In this document: one piece after another, positions 23,231 through 34,997 of the stretch
Numbering within the stretch: the first letter of the stretch is position 1
Layout of the letters: each line of letters begins with the position of its first letter
Assembly (NCBI RefSeq): GCF_034140825.1
Contig: NC_089037.1
Coordinates: 8,816,001 to 8,880,000 of the forward strand
Length of the DNA: 64,000 nt
From: Oryza sativa Japonica Group
Lineage: Eukaryota; Streptophyta; Magnoliopsida; Poales; Poaceae
Reading direction: 5' to 3'
Program-made: the position numbers and the translations under genes
The notes under the pieces: generated by a model
Told to the model about the DNA's origin: nothing
The model's database searches: none
The model's input: the letters and a program-made list of their open reading frames with translations, nothing else

Positions 23231-23677
23231 TCCGCCGAAGTGCTCGCGATAGCAACATCTGGAAGTGTTGATGTGTACTCCACCCTGTAATTTGCTAATC
23301 CAATTTGGTACTTTTTTTTTGTTGCTTTTATCATTTTCCTCGCCGATCTGTTTTGGTTGCGGGGAAAGGGTTTGGATAAGCAGTGTATCCAAAATTAGTG
23401 TGGCTAGGCAGTGGCTGCTTAACAAAATAATGACCAGCTACTAGACCATAACATAATAATGCTGTTTTTATTTCCTGTAATACTTGCTGCCCCCAAACAC
23501 AAATCTGTGATCGAAGCACAAGTTCTTGGGAGTACAACACGGTTAACACCACAAGAAACTCCTTGCAGAACAGTAAAGATGCATGTGTCCTATGTGAATA
23601 ACCAAGTGTGGCTTCTTTATATGCTGGTGGAATGCATACATCTGGCTGTACGTGTAGTCATGTAGAGCGCGCGTTGC
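23231..23677. other. Convergent 3' regions of the DUF962 and MEE59-like genes
   Basis: The two genes converge here with 447 bp between stop codons. AT-rich 3' UTR-like sequence; no further gene or repeat seen. Confidence 0.5.
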
Positions 23678-24499
23678 TCAGCTGTCACTTCTGTTGGGCT
23701 TGTCTGACGCCGGATACACCTGAAACCAACAACTGGTTGCTTGCTTACTGATGCTTCTTGAACAGAATTTCAACCAAACTCTGTTGATAATTGCTGAAGA
23801 ACAGGCATGTATACAGCATTGGACAACTTAAACAAGTACAGTTACCGTGTCAGCTGATGGGATCCACTCGTTTGTAGCAGGATTTCCCTTGCAGGAGGCA
23901 TGGCGCTCCGATGCATCTGGGTCATCAGACAGATGAAACGAGGCGTCCGCCGAGGGCTTGTCCATCTTGATGAACCCTGTTCCAGTCTGCAGGATATTGA
24001 CAGTGCACACACAAATTAAGATCATAAGTGCACTGTGATCAGTTCGAATTAATGGATGGAAGCATGAGGGAACTAGGCAGCGACGTTACGTACCGTGTGG
24101 TGCTGCTTGCCGACGCAGCCGAGATCCTTGTAGTACTCCGTCTCCACGAACTCATCCCCTGCCTTGCCACCCTCGCACACCAATTTCTGCAGCAGCAAAC
24201 CACCACGTAATAACACCGTAAGATCAACTCTAAGCTTTCGTGGGACACATATATGAAAGTGCAGTTGAGAGTTGGGACTGGGAGACCTCGGTGTGGGCTT
24301 CGAGCTGCTGGAACCTGTCGAGCTCGGGGTGGGAGTCGTCGGGGACGAGCGCGTCGGTGTAGACGGCGGAGGGCTCGCTGCGGGAGGGCTTGGAGTGGCG
24401 CTTGGGCGCCGCCTCGTCGTAGTACTCCCGCACCTCGGCCTCCATCGCCGCCTCCCCCTCCGGGGACAGGTGCGCGTCGCTCCTGGCCGGCCTCGACAT
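23678..24499 (-). CDS. Small conserved plant protein, MEE59-like (tentative)
   Basis: Four exons, complement(join(23678..23719, 23846..23986, 24094..24186, 24287..24499)), give 489 nt and 162 residues in an unbroken frame; every join has GT and AG ends. The protein opens MSRPARSDAHLSPEGEAAME and contains REYYDEAAPKRHSKPSRSEP, EFVETEYYKDLGCVGKQHHT, TGTGFIKMDK and NPATNEWIPS, ending YPASDKPNRSDS. It is hydrophilic and acidic, with no signal peptide, membrane segment or known enzyme motif. I associate these blocks with the MAYBE-uncharacterised MEE59 (maternal effect embryo arrest 59) family of land plants, but that is from memory and needs a search. No biochemical function is known to me. It is divergently paired with the OTU gene. 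Confidence 0.8.
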
Positions 24500-25040
24500 T
24501 TCTTCCGATCTTTCGCGCGAAGCGCGCTGTGCCTTCGTTAGCTAGCGCTCGTGTAAGCTTCAAGCAGTCCAAGGACGACGAGGGGACTGTGGTGCGGGTG
24601 CTCGGGCTATATTGGCGTGATGGCTGCGTGGTCCGCGCCGCGGGTGGATATGGACGAGATATTTTTGTGACTTCTGAGGATAAATATCTGCAGGGAGGTG
24701 TAGAGGTTGGTGGGTGGGTCGATTGGCTTAGCGAGAGGTGGACGTGCGCGTGAGATGCCAGGAGGACGGAATTTGACCGCGCGCGCGGTGCATCTCGCGG
24801 CGGCGCGCGTACTCGGGTGTTCGTTTGCAGGCCCGGAACGTCGCGTATGCGGCCGAAGGCCCAACAACAAAGTCCCCGTTGATAACTGGGCCCCCGTCCG
24901 TTTCCTCTCCTCGGCCGCATATCTGCACAAGACGGCAAACACCGCCCACTCTTGCAGAATTCTTCCTCTCCGCTTCTCTGCTCATCTGCTGGTGGTGGCT
25001 GCAGATTGCGCTCCGATGGCGCAAGCGGTGCGGCCGTGCA
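24500..25040. promoter_or_regulatory. Divergent promoter between MEE59-like and OTU genes
   Basis: Only 541 bp separate the two start codons, so both promoters and 5' UTRs share this GC-rich segment. Long open frames on both strands here (for example 24707-25096) are a by-product of base composition. The arrangement allows co-regulation but does not prove it. Confidence 0.7.
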
Positions 25041-28000
25041 ATGGTCGGCGCGTCGGTCGCTCGCCTTTCTCTACTCGATGGTATGGCTTATCCTAGTTCG
25101 CGCGCATGGCTTTGATTTTGTGCTGGATGTTGCAGCCACCCTTCTCGCGCGGCTCCGTGACGGCGAGGCGAGGTTCGAGCTCCTCGAGGACTCCGCGGCC
25201 GCGGCCGCGGCCTCGCCCGCTCCTGCTCCAGTTTGGCCCGGCCTCAGCTGCTTTTCTAGGGTTGCTACCTCCCTGTACGTACGGCTGGTTTCCCTTTCTC
25301 CTCCTCTGCTGATCTTTGTGTCGCGGTAGGGTTGTGTGTGATTCGTCCGGGGGATTGCAGGAGGGGCGGGTGGTCGGGGGCGCTGAACAAGGTGGAGCAC
25401 TACGGGGTCCAGAGGGTCACGGGTGATGGCCGGTGCATGTTTCGGGCGTTGGTACGTCTTGTCCTGTTCAATTGCGCATTGGGAATTTCTCTGGATTCTC
25501 AAGGAAACCCTGGTGTGTCTCCTCGTAGGTGAAAGGAATGGCAAAGAACAAGGGGATTCCATTGACCTCAAGGGAGGAGGTACAAGATGCAGGTAACCTG
25601 CAATTATGCTTTGTTCATGGATAAATATTCACAGTTGTTTGAGACAGCCTGTGCAGCTGAGCTATCTCTAGAGCTTTGAATTTACATTTACGAAAGTAAC
25701 TGCAATAGCTCTGAGGAAAGTATATTTAGGCTGTGTTCGTTTGTGTGAGATAGGGTGAGAAAACACCTTGTTTTCCGCGCGCACGCTTCCCAAACTACTA
25801 AATGATGCGTTTTTTGCAAAAATTTTCTATAGGAAAGTTGCTTTAAAAAATCATATTAATCCATTTTTGAAATTTAAAATAGTTTATACTCAATTAATCA
25901 TGCGCTAATGGCTCATCTCGTTTTGCGTATCTTCCCAATCTTCTCAATCCCCTATCTCTCAAACTCACCCTTAGATGCTACCGTAATCTTTTGATACATA
26001 AATCATTTTTTAAAATTTTATTTTGTTCAGCGCACTCCTACAACTTAAATAATGCTTATTCAGAAAACAGAACATCCACTACAAAAAGGAGGGAAAACTT
26101 GTCAACACAAGGCATATAAAGAGAGAGCTCCTATTATTCTTGTGAGATTCGAGTAGCCCACTTGTCCATCAATTGCATAAATTAGACTGCATTGCAGTTC
26201 TTATCTTTGGCTTCAAAACAACTTTGTTAAAGCATGCATTAATTTAGGATTTCCATATTGTTCGTTCCATGGCAGAAGTTTTAACTTCTGACCGTAACTT
26301 ATGTAGGAAATTAACCTAGCTACTGTTTGAAACATCAAGTTAGTTAGGCATAATTTGCTGCCACCACTGTTCAGACATTTCTTGTTGGCACCTCAAGAGG
26401 TCATTGTTTTGGTCGAAGAATGTCTAGAACAGAATTCTTGCATTTAAGAATGCATGTTTCCTACCAGTTTCGTCTCAGTAAAACTGTCATTGCTGAAACT
26501 GTCTCAGTAAAATGTTCCCTACCAGTTTCCATGTTCCCTTACCAGTAATACCACCCCCCTATGTGCCACTTTCGCATATGTGACTTGTGACGTGACAAAA
26601 AGATAAATCTGGAGTGGCAAAAAATTAAATGTTCCGTTATCCAGGGGGCATTTAAATTTTTTCCACTCTGCACCAAACGAGTTTAATCCCTCTCACAACA
26701 TCCCCTCTTACAAAGTGGCAAATTCCCAGTATATCCTCTCTACCCAGCAGCCTTGTCAAGTATGACTTTTCATGAGCAACTTCACTCTCCAAATAAACTT
26801 ATGACACTACCCATCTTTCACCTAATGAGCTGAAGATTTTGCGCACAGATTTCCATTGAAGTTCGAAGTTTGAAGATGATATATTATTTTAATATACTTT
26901 TGTGTTGATATCCTTTTTCAATTTCCTAGATGATTTACGGATGGCAGTAAAAGAAGTTATCTGCGATGATGAGACTGAACGACAAAAATATGAAGAGGCA
27001 GTTATAGCAATTACTGTGGATGAATCATTGAGGCGGTTAGATTCTTATGTCCTCAATTCATTTTTATGGCATGACCTGTGATAAAGAGGCTGACTATCCT
27101 GGTTTTGCAGCTACTGCCATAGAATAAGGCGATCTGATTTCTGGGGTGGAGAGTCAGAACTCTTGGTATAGTTTTCATAATTCTAAAGTTAGCATGCACT
27201 ATTAATATAAACAGCAACCATACATCATTTAGACATATAGAACACCTGTTTCTAGTATATGTATCATACTCTAAAAAAAGTATGTGCACCATGTTTATGC
27301 ATCGCTCCTTAAGTGTGCCAAAAAATATAATATTGTTTGATCGTTTCGCTCTGAAGATTCTACCAAAAGTAGGTTTACCTGTTTCTAGGGATGAAACTGG
27401 TTCGGATAGTTTCCGTCCATCCGAACCATTTTTCGGATTCGGATAGTTTCGGTCGGAATTATTCAGAAATTTTCGGATTCGGAAACGAATTCGGATATTT
27501 TTTCTCGGAAACGAAAACGAATACAGTAAGGGTACTATCCGTCGGAATCGGAAAACGCTCGGAAACTATCCGGATTTTTTTTTCGGATATCCGCAGACAT
27601 TGAGCAAATTTTAGAAAAAACACGTATATATTTATAACTTTTTCATACGGAATCAGATGAAGACAAACTTTATATCAACATTGTAGAGCTCGATGAGATC
27701 TACAACTTTATTATTGACTATTTTATTATTTGAGGTCATTTAAAGGTCTAAATATTCATTATAATATACCATATTAATTTTTACAAAATCTCGGATCTAC
27801 AATTCAAACGACATCTGATGGAGATGTGTTCCATATCAAAATTGTAGAGCTCAACGGATCTACCACTTTGTAGTTTATAACATTTGTATTTGAAAGCATT
27901 TAAAGTATAATACAAACATTACAAGTTTCGAAGATGTGAAGTAAAATAAATAACATCTCCAATTTATACACTGGTAAGTAAGTTATACATCTAGTAAAAG

Positions 28001-29453
28001 GTCTTGGGAATAGAAAATGATAATCATATTTGCATATGGATCTCTTAAAGGAACAGCCATGAAAATCGATTTTCACATACAGTTGTGGGACCGTATACAA
28101 AATTGATGATATAAATGTTGGAGATGTTGAACTAAAATAATAAGCGATATCTCTTCCTTTATCAAGAACCTCAATTTGAGGGGTTTTTTATATACCGGTA
28201 AATATTTGCTACCGTATTCGTTCCGTCTCGTATTCGCTCCGTATCTGTATTCGATAATATCCGATTTCATTTCCGTATCCGAGTTTTTGATTCCGATTCC
28301 GAAAAAAAAATATGAAAACGAATATGATAAAGCTAGTTTCCGTCCGTTTCCGATCCGTTTTCATCCCTACCTGTTTCATAGTAGAGTGTAAGGGCATCTC
28401 TTGCTTTGTATCAGTACATATGGTCGTTTCATACAAATCTATTCTACATCTGACATATTGATGTTTCAGGTTTTGTCTAAATTGTGTCGGCAGCCAATCA
28501 TTATTTATATTCCAGAGCGTGAGGTAAGCCTCTATATACATGGATAACACATATACATGAATGTGTGACCCAAAAATGTAAACATGTTGTGAATTGTGCC
28601 TTAAAGAAGAGAGTATTTCTAATTAAATCTATCTCTAGATGGTTGCAAAATAAATGTTGTTTTGGACATTAATATGAGACCATAACCAGCATTTCAAAGA
28701 GACAGTTGGCATATCGTTGAAGGCAAAATGGGTGTCAAACCATGAATTCGTACTGTTTCTAATAGACTTTATTGCAAGAGAAAAAATAGACACCAGATAT
28801 TGGTAGACCAATTAATTTTAGGACCTTCCGTCACCATGCAAATTAGATCTGGGAATGTTAAAGTACCGAGAAGACAGCTAGAATAGGCAATGTGCCAAGG
28901 TTTACTTGTGCTTCATGATGAATGGTTGAGAGTGAGATGATCTGCTAAAGTGATTCCAAACATCTGGATTTCATTCTATATTTCTGTTATCTTGTTGTAA
29001 TGCTCTGAATCCTAAGAGGTTCAGAATTTAGATATTTTTTAGGTTCAGAGGAAAAAAAATTACAGAACATAGGAATGCATTTGCAACTGATGGATGGAAC
29101 TTAATGAAAATATAGTGAACGTCTGAATGCTTCTCTTTGCATTTTTCTTGCTTATAACTGACCCATCCTCCAGTTTGGAGTTGCTAGTTGGATGTACTCA
29201 TTGCACTATTGTCTGTTTCCTTGCAAACAATCTTATGTTGCTTTTCTTTCATAGCTAGCCTTTACAATCCCCCATTTCAGCTGCTCGACTTACATCTTTC
29301 CTGTTTGTGTAACAGTACCATGGGCGTGGAAATGGTTTTATTCCTATAGCAGAGTATGGACTGGAATTCTCCAAGGACTCAAAACAGTGGAAGAAAAAGG
29401 TGCCAGTAAGACTGTTATACAGTGGGAGGAATCATTATGATTTGCTAGTATAA
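25041..29453 (+). CDS. OTU-domain cysteine deubiquitinase (plant OTU3-like)
   Basis: An ovarian-tumour-type cysteine protease that removes ubiquitin. Eight exons, join(25041..25080, 25136..25274, 25361..25451, 25529..25592, 26930..27035, 27111..27165, 28470..28523, 29316..29453), sum to 687 nt and 228 residues. The catalytic centre is visible: TGDGRCMFRALVKGMAKNKG carries the D-G-x-C nucleophile motif, and the closing LLYSGRNHYDLLV carries the catalytic His. DDLRMAVKEVICDD, AITVDESLRRYC, DFWGGESELLVLSKL and PIIIYIPE are the expected OTU core. The N-terminal 60 residues are Ala-rich and variable. The start at 25041 gives MVGASVARLSLLDATLLARL; the upstream ATG at 25016 is in another frame. A Tourist-like MITE (intron 4) and a hAT element (intron 6) lie inside the gene. 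The nearest Arabidopsis relative by memory is OTU3 (At2g38025). Confidence 0.93.
25729..25970. mobile_element. Tourist/PIF-like MITE in an OTU intron
   Basis: A 242-bp element flanked by TTA on both sides (25726-25728, 25971-25973). Ends are ggctgtgttcgtttgtgtga and the inverse ctctcaaactcaccc, an imperfect terminal inverted repeat. Interior gcgcacgcttcccaaactac and aaaattttctataggaaag are shared with abundant rice MITEs (a partial relative sits near 5650-5740). Confidence 0.7.
27386..28369. mobile_element. Non-autonomous hAT element in an OTU intron
   Basis: A 984-bp element with short inverted ends (tagggatgaaactgg / ccgttttcatccctaca-type, read ccgttttcatcccta) and a perfect 8-bp duplication, cctgtttc (27378-27385 and 28370-28377), which identifies the hAT superfamily. 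Subterminal zones at both ends are crowded with TTCGGAT/TTCCG-type motifs, as expected for hAT transposase binding. The middle holds two diverged direct copies of a segment containing attgtagagctc (about 27650-27720 and 27815-27880). No transposase is present. Confidence 0.92.
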
Positions 29454-29591
29454 CATGGTTGCACCGAACGTTATCAGTACCCTGAAGGTCTGAACTATTT
29501 ATGACAACTGATTTTGATTCCATCATTCCATTGTTATTCTTTGATCCCACGTAGTTTTTTGCTTGCGTCTCTGCAGACAGCTTCGATGCTA

Positions 29592-29901
29592 CTCCATCCA
29601 TTCCAAATTGATCTAATATAGTTTTTTTTGAAGTTATTCTTAAATGATCTACATATTTGTGTTCATTTATTGAGTATTCGTTATTTGTACATTGGAGTAA
29701 ATGGACATTGATGCATGCATCTATGCACACAAGTATTTATAACCCACATGCAATATCTTGATTTGCTATTGGCTAAGAAATATTAGGGATGGTGTATACA
29801 TCGAGTTTGTTGCTAGAGTAAATATAGTATGAGAGAGTTATTAGCTTTTCTTGGTCTTGGTGTACCTATAAAATATGTAGATCAATTTGGAATGGAGGGA
29901 G
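29592..29901. mobile_element. Stowaway MITE downstream of the OTU gene
   Basis: A 310-bp element with TA flanks (29590-29591, 29902-29903) and termini ctccatccattccaaattga / tcaatttggaatggagggag. The inverted repeats extend through gatctaatata/atatgtagatc. It starts 138 bases after the OTU stop, so it may supply 3' UTR sequence. Confidence 0.88.
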
Positions 29902-30208
29902 TATATAGCTAACTGTTCTACCTAGGAAAACCACATATATATAGTAGAAAACTGAAAACTACCGTTGGATCAAAAAATAAATGTCTGAGATTTGTCCACG
30001 TCATTATGAGTAAATCTGCAAGTAAAATTTTTACTCGCGATGACTTGGACAAATCTAATATGTCTATTTTTTACCAATGGTACTACATATGTGGTTTCCA
30101 CCGTATATTTTCCCGTTCTACCGTATGAAATCCATTGGTTCCATCTTATCTGAAAAACTTCCATGACTAAAATGACACTAAACCTAATAATGTCGCATGA
30201 GCTAATTA

Positions 30209-30366
30209 CTTCCTCTGTCTAAGAATATAATAGCAACCTAGCAAATAATTAGACACAACCTAGTACAATTAATCTGGACCGGAGAGGGTTAGTACATTAT
30301 TCTCCTAAGTTACTATATATATTTTAAGACAAAGGAGTAGGTTGTTATATTTTAGGACGGATAAAG
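30209..30366. mobile_element. Worn Stowaway-like MITE
   Basis: About 158 bp running from cttcctctgtctaagaatat to ttttaggacggataaag, with the paired inner segments aatagcaaccta / taggttgttat. This is the CTCCCTCYGTCYYAAAATAT class of Stowaway; the right end is eroded and its exact border is uncertain. Confidence 0.65.
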
Positions 30367-32121
30367 CAGGACACCAGGTGATAGGCTAGTGAGGTCATTT
30401 GGCATCTAGGCTAAGGTTGTTCCCCATCCTAGTGATGCCATTCGGCATTTAGGCTAATGCTGTTCGCAGTTCGCCTGTGATTCGGTTGGCGTCACGCCGT
30501 CAAGCTGTTGACCGTATTTCCGGTTGGTGCCGGGCATCGTAATAATGGCGTGTTCGTCGGACTCGGTGGTTGCCAGGGGCAAAGACGATGAGAGGACATG
30601 CTTCAAATCCTATTCTTGTGTCGTTGCAAGCCTGGTTGACCGGAATCATGTTCTTGTTGGATGAGCTGTGCGATGCATCTACTCCTATATCTTGCCATAT
30701 GTTTTGTTGAACAGCAACAGCGAATGTTTTTTCCCCTTTGAAGCTTGGTTCGTTTAATCCTAAGAGAAAAGGATTGAGAGAAAATAATTTCACACTACAA
30801 TACATATGAAATAAATTATTTCCAAATCCCCTTCAATTCTCTTGAGGAAGGGATTAATTGAACAAGGCTTGAATGGGGTAATTCTTTTGTTGAATCCTAC
30901 ATTCCTATTATATCTATTATTCTCTTTGCTAAAGTATTGGGGAAAAAGGTTACATTTTTAAATTGGTTGCAACATATTAAAAAAAACGTCACGCTATGCT
31001 TGCCAAGTTATGATCCAGTGGACGAATGGTGATGCCCACCAGCAGATCGTACGTTCCTGACCCAAATCACGCTTAAAAGCAAGAGTTGCTAAAACGAGCC
31101 GTAGGTGTAACACAGGTGTCATTGGAGTAAATGATGCATTGATACCTTGTCCGTTTGCTAAGCTAAGCTAGAGCTGGCCACAGGCCACTGCCGTGCCAAT
31201 GCTACTCGCCTGCTGTGATGGGCCCACAATTCAGCGTCTCACCATCGACGTAGAGGACCGAACTCGGCGGTGCACGTATCAATACAAGAAATCGTCCTTT
31301 CTCTCTGCAATGTTTTTTTTTTCGATAAAATGGAGAGAGAGTACCCTTCCATCCTATAAAATACCGACATAATATTTGGATACACATCTATCTAGATTTA
31401 TTATACTAGAATGCATCACATCTAGTTGATTTATTGTTTATGAGACGGAAGGAAAACTACGGTGTACTGCAATGCGCTATGCAGGGCATAATGTGCTGCT
31501 CTAATTCCAAGCAACAAATGCCAATGGAGGAGAAGGTACAAGGGGATAGTCCGACGAGGCAGCCGGAGAAGGCTGGCCGACGTCGTGGGCCGCACCACTA
31601 CGCGATGAAAGTATCTGTCATCACGCCATCATCCACTGAGAGCCTGGCACGCGGGCCCCATGCCCCGTCCCCCACCCCCCCCCCCCCCCCCCCAACCATC
31701 CATGCGGACGCAGCTAGCAGTCGTCGTTGCGTTGCTTCTGCTGCACTTCTCTCTCTCTCCTCGTCCTACAGGCTACAGCTGCTGCCTATTGATGACACAC
31801 CTCTACTGCAATGGCGGAGCCGTAGAAGGCTCGATGCCATGTGGACCCCCTCGTCTCCGGGACCCCACTTGCAGCGAGACGAGTGGCCGCTTTGTAAGCA
31901 AGCCGCTGCGTGCGCGTAGGCTAAGCCGCACGGGGACACCACTAATGGCAGTAATAATTGCGTATTTTTGTTAATGAGCGCTGCACCTCGCGGGGCCCAT
32001 CGGTCTCACTGACCCGCTCTCTCCTTTTTCCTTTCCGTCGCGGCAAAAGTGAGGCGGCGTCGACGCGAGTTGAGACTTGAGACGCCCAAAAAATCCTCAA
32101 AATCCCATTGCTCACCCGCGT
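30367..32121. other. Intergenic region upstream of the LIM gene
   Basis: No gene recognised. Around 30380-30470 a ggcatttaggctaa-like segment occurs twice (ggcatctaggctaa, ggcatttaggctaa). At 31675-31693 there is a run of 19 cytosines. GC content rises after 31640 toward the LIM promoter. Frames such as 31434-31919 have promoter-like base composition and no recognisable protein. Confidence 0.45.
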
Positions 32122-32128
32122 TATATAA
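32122..32128 (+). promoter_or_regulatory. Putative TATA box of the LIM gene
   Basis: TATATAA stands in GC-rich sequence (gcgttatataaccgcggc) 147 bases before the start codon at 32275, a normal spacing for a plant 5' UTR of about 110 nt. Confidence 0.65.
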
Positions 32129-32274
32129 CCGCGGCCGGCCATTGGGAGGGACGCCGCGAGGGGTGCTCGTTTCAGCGCGGGAGGAGATCAGATCGGGCTC
32201 AGATCTTCCAGCTCGCCGCGCCGCCTCCGCCGCCGCAGCAGGAAGAGAGAGGGTGAGGAGAGGAGGAGGCTACG

Positions 32275-33788
32275 ATGTTTAGCGGGACGCAGCAGAAGTG
32301 CAAGGTGTGCACCAAGACGGTGTACCCGATGGACCAGCTCTCCACCGACGGCGTCGTCTTCCACCGCTCCTGCTTCAAGTGCCAACACTGCAAGTCCACC
32401 CTCTCCGTATGTCCCCTCCTCCTCCCTGATCGCGCGCATATATGCTTTTTCTTTTTTCTTTCGCTTCCTACCTGTTCTTTTGTTCTGGAGGTGAAAAAAA
32501 AAAGCAGAAGAGGGAAAAAGACGTTTTTATGGCCGGGGGAAAAGTAAAGATGGATCTGTAGGATAGTGCAATCTGTAATGTCGCAAGCAGTAGTAGTAGA
32601 TCTGTGGATTGATGTCGTGAATGGATCTGGTGCTTGGGTTTTCCTGCTCGAATTTCGTGTTTGAGAGATCATGGTTTTGTCCGTTTCACATCTGCTGACT
32701 TGGTAAAAGAGGATCATGAGAAAAGTCGGCTTTTGATTAATCAGTTAGGAGTAGTCGTGCTTGTTCAGGCAAAGATTTGCGTCAGTCTGACAATCGTTCT
32801 GGTTATCTCGCTTTGCGATTTTACAGCTTGGCAACTACTCCTCGATTGAAGGAGTGCCATACTGCAAGCCCCATTTCGAGCAACTGTTCAAGGAGACCGG
32901 GAGCTACAACAAGAGCTTCCAATCACGTAGGCTACTATTGAATTCCAAAATTGCGAACATTGACAACCTGTTTATTTTGTTGATAAAATGTGTTATGAAT
33001 TCTGATGCTCTGGCCCTGCTTATTTGTTCAATTTTATGCAGCCGCGAAACCCGCATCGGAGAAGTTGACTCCTGAGCTGGTGAGTGCCATTGGCTGCATG
33101 CATTGCTTGTCTGTTTTCATTCCAAAGTACTTCTATGTTTCTATGTGATGCTACCTCGCTTTTCAACTAATTTTGTCTGAAACATTCATTTCAGACAAGA
33201 TCACCTAGCAAAGCCGCACGCATGTTTTCAGGGACACAGGAGAAGTGTGCCACTTGCAGTAAAACAGCGTATCCTCTAGAGAAGGTAATGCCCCATAATT
33301 TCTGCTCTTTTCATCTTAGTTTCATACTGTAGTGTTGTTAGGTCATTTCTTCCAAAATTGCATTGTTAGATGTTGAAATAGGGATGAATGATCAGAGGGA
33401 TCTTTTAGGTACATTATTCCGCCTAATTGTATTGTTCTACTGTAACAAGTTGTAAGGTTCTGCCTTGATTGTACTTATTTACCAAGAATTTATTTCAATT
33501 ATGCTCCTCAAGTCTTTGGAACATGCAGTGGTTGTGATGATAAGCTTTTATTTGCAGGTGACAGTTGAAGGACAGGCCTACCACAAGTCCTGCTTCAAAT
33601 GTTCTCACGGTGGCTGTGCCATTTCGCCATCCAATTATGCAGCTTTGGAAGGTATCCTATACTGCAAGCACCATTTCTCCCAACTTTTCAAGGAGAAAGG
33701 GAGCTACAACCATCTGATCAAATGCGCATCAGTCAAGCGCGCCGAAGCACAGCCGGCACCACCACCGGCCGCTGCAGATTCCTCCTGA
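32275..33788 (+). CDS. Two-LIM-domain actin-bundling protein (WLIM2-type)
   Basis: A plant CRP-like LIM protein; relatives bind and bundle actin filaments and shuttle to the nucleus. Five exons, join(32275..32406, 32827..32926, 33042..33079, 33195..33284, 33558..33788), give 591 nt and 196 residues, the usual family length. LIM1 starts at Cys9 ([10 protein letters not shown]...[11 protein letters not shown]...PYCKPHF) and LIM2 starts at about Cys107 ([19 protein letters not shown]...CFKCSHGGC...YCKHHF); all zinc ligands are present. The interdomain linker contains [20 protein letters not shown], and each LIM is followed by [10 protein letters not shown] or [10 protein letters not shown]. The [12 protein letters not shown] start of LIM2 and the [20 protein letters not shown] block place it with WLIM2 rather than WLIM1 proteins. 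The short Ala/Pro tail ends AAADSS. Confidence 0.94.
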
Positions 33789-34997
33789 ATGTACCATATC
33801 TCCAGTGAGGCTTGAGGGCGAAAATTCGGAAGCCCTCTGTTTTACAACCTGCTTGTATGCCATGTTCCAGTTCTGAGGATACCGGGACCTATCAATTTCG
33901 TGTCCTCTGCTGTGCTAGACTCGATCACATTGGTGAACCATGAATATCATGTCCCTTTCAAAGAAATCGTTGTGCAAGTACTGATATACCGTACTCTATT
34001 TTGTTGATTGCTTTTTGAGCGTGTGTTTATCTGTTCAGTCGTCTTGCTCTCTTTTTTTTTTTTTTGGGGGGGGGGGGGGTGGGGGTGGATTTTTCATAAA
34101 ATTGGTATGCGGCACTAACGATCATGATAGCGTCGAAAGAACACGATTCGGTTTATTAGCCCCGAAAATTATCTCCATTTTTCTTTTTAACATTTTGGCG
34201 GCTGTCATGCAAAATTGCGCAGGAAATTAGACTAGTTAGTTTAATATCAAAATTGGCCACATTTGAGTATTACTTTTTGTTCCCCGACTGCATGGTAAAA
34301 AGAAAGATATAAATATACAGAAATACTTCTGAAAATCTACTGACATGATTTTCATTTTTTTTCCATACGTTAACACACGAAGTTTAAGAACCTCTCTTAA
34401 CTGCTAGCGTTCCAAAGCAAGAAAAGGACAAACCGCATTTTAAAACAAACTCCATGTTATTTTCAAGGACCAATTAATTTGCATATGTGAGTGCATTCGA
34501 TGATCATGTTTACGCTACCTCCAATTTTGTTGAAATGTGTGATAGTAGCTTAAGGAGGTAGCAGGACCCAAAGTGGGTGTGCGTATCCACAAGTGCGTGT
34601 AATTGTGTTCACCTTGTACTAGGGGAAAAAAAAAGAAGAGCAAGACGGTATGGGGTAAACTGAGAAGAAAAAACGGAGAAAACCTCTATTTCTTAAAATC
34701 CCTTTCTCAACTCATTTTACTCACGTCCATGCTCACCACAAAGAAATGAATTCGCAGTCAAACATCACTAAAATAGGTAATGCTCCGCAAGTTCATCCAC
34801 TACACCTACGGAAAAAAAAAATGTGGTGCCCAAATGCCCAATAATACAAACTGTTCCCCTCCCGTTTCTTTGGCTGTCCTGTTCCATGCTCTTTGCCGAG
34901 CCAGAACAAAACACAATTGAGCAAGCCAACCATGGAAAGCTCAGCACATTAAGGCAGGTCAAGATGGAACCTGCACCTCATGTACCTACGCTGTAAG
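33789..34997. other. 3' flank of the LIM gene and 3' UTR of the enolase gene
   Basis: The first 150-250 bases are LIM 3' UTR and the last 200 or so are probably enolase 3' UTR. Between them is AT-rich DNA with a poly-T/poly-G tract at 34052-34088 and no recognisable gene. Confidence 0.5.
34052..34088 (+). repeat. Homopolymer T then G tract
   Basis: A run of 14 T is followed by 14 G, then T, five G, T and GG. The G-rich strand could form a G-quadruplex. Length in this copy may partly reflect sequencing uncertainty. Confidence 0.9.

Noticed and set aside
24039-24938. 299-codon minus-strand frame across the MEE59-like gene
   Set aside because: It is out of frame with the four-exon gene, which has consistent splice sites and a coherent protein; the long frame reads through exon, intron and promoter.
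30480-30805. 101-codon minus-strand frame at 30.5-30.8 kb
   Set aside because: No recognisable motif, no splice or promoter context; left in the intergenic description.
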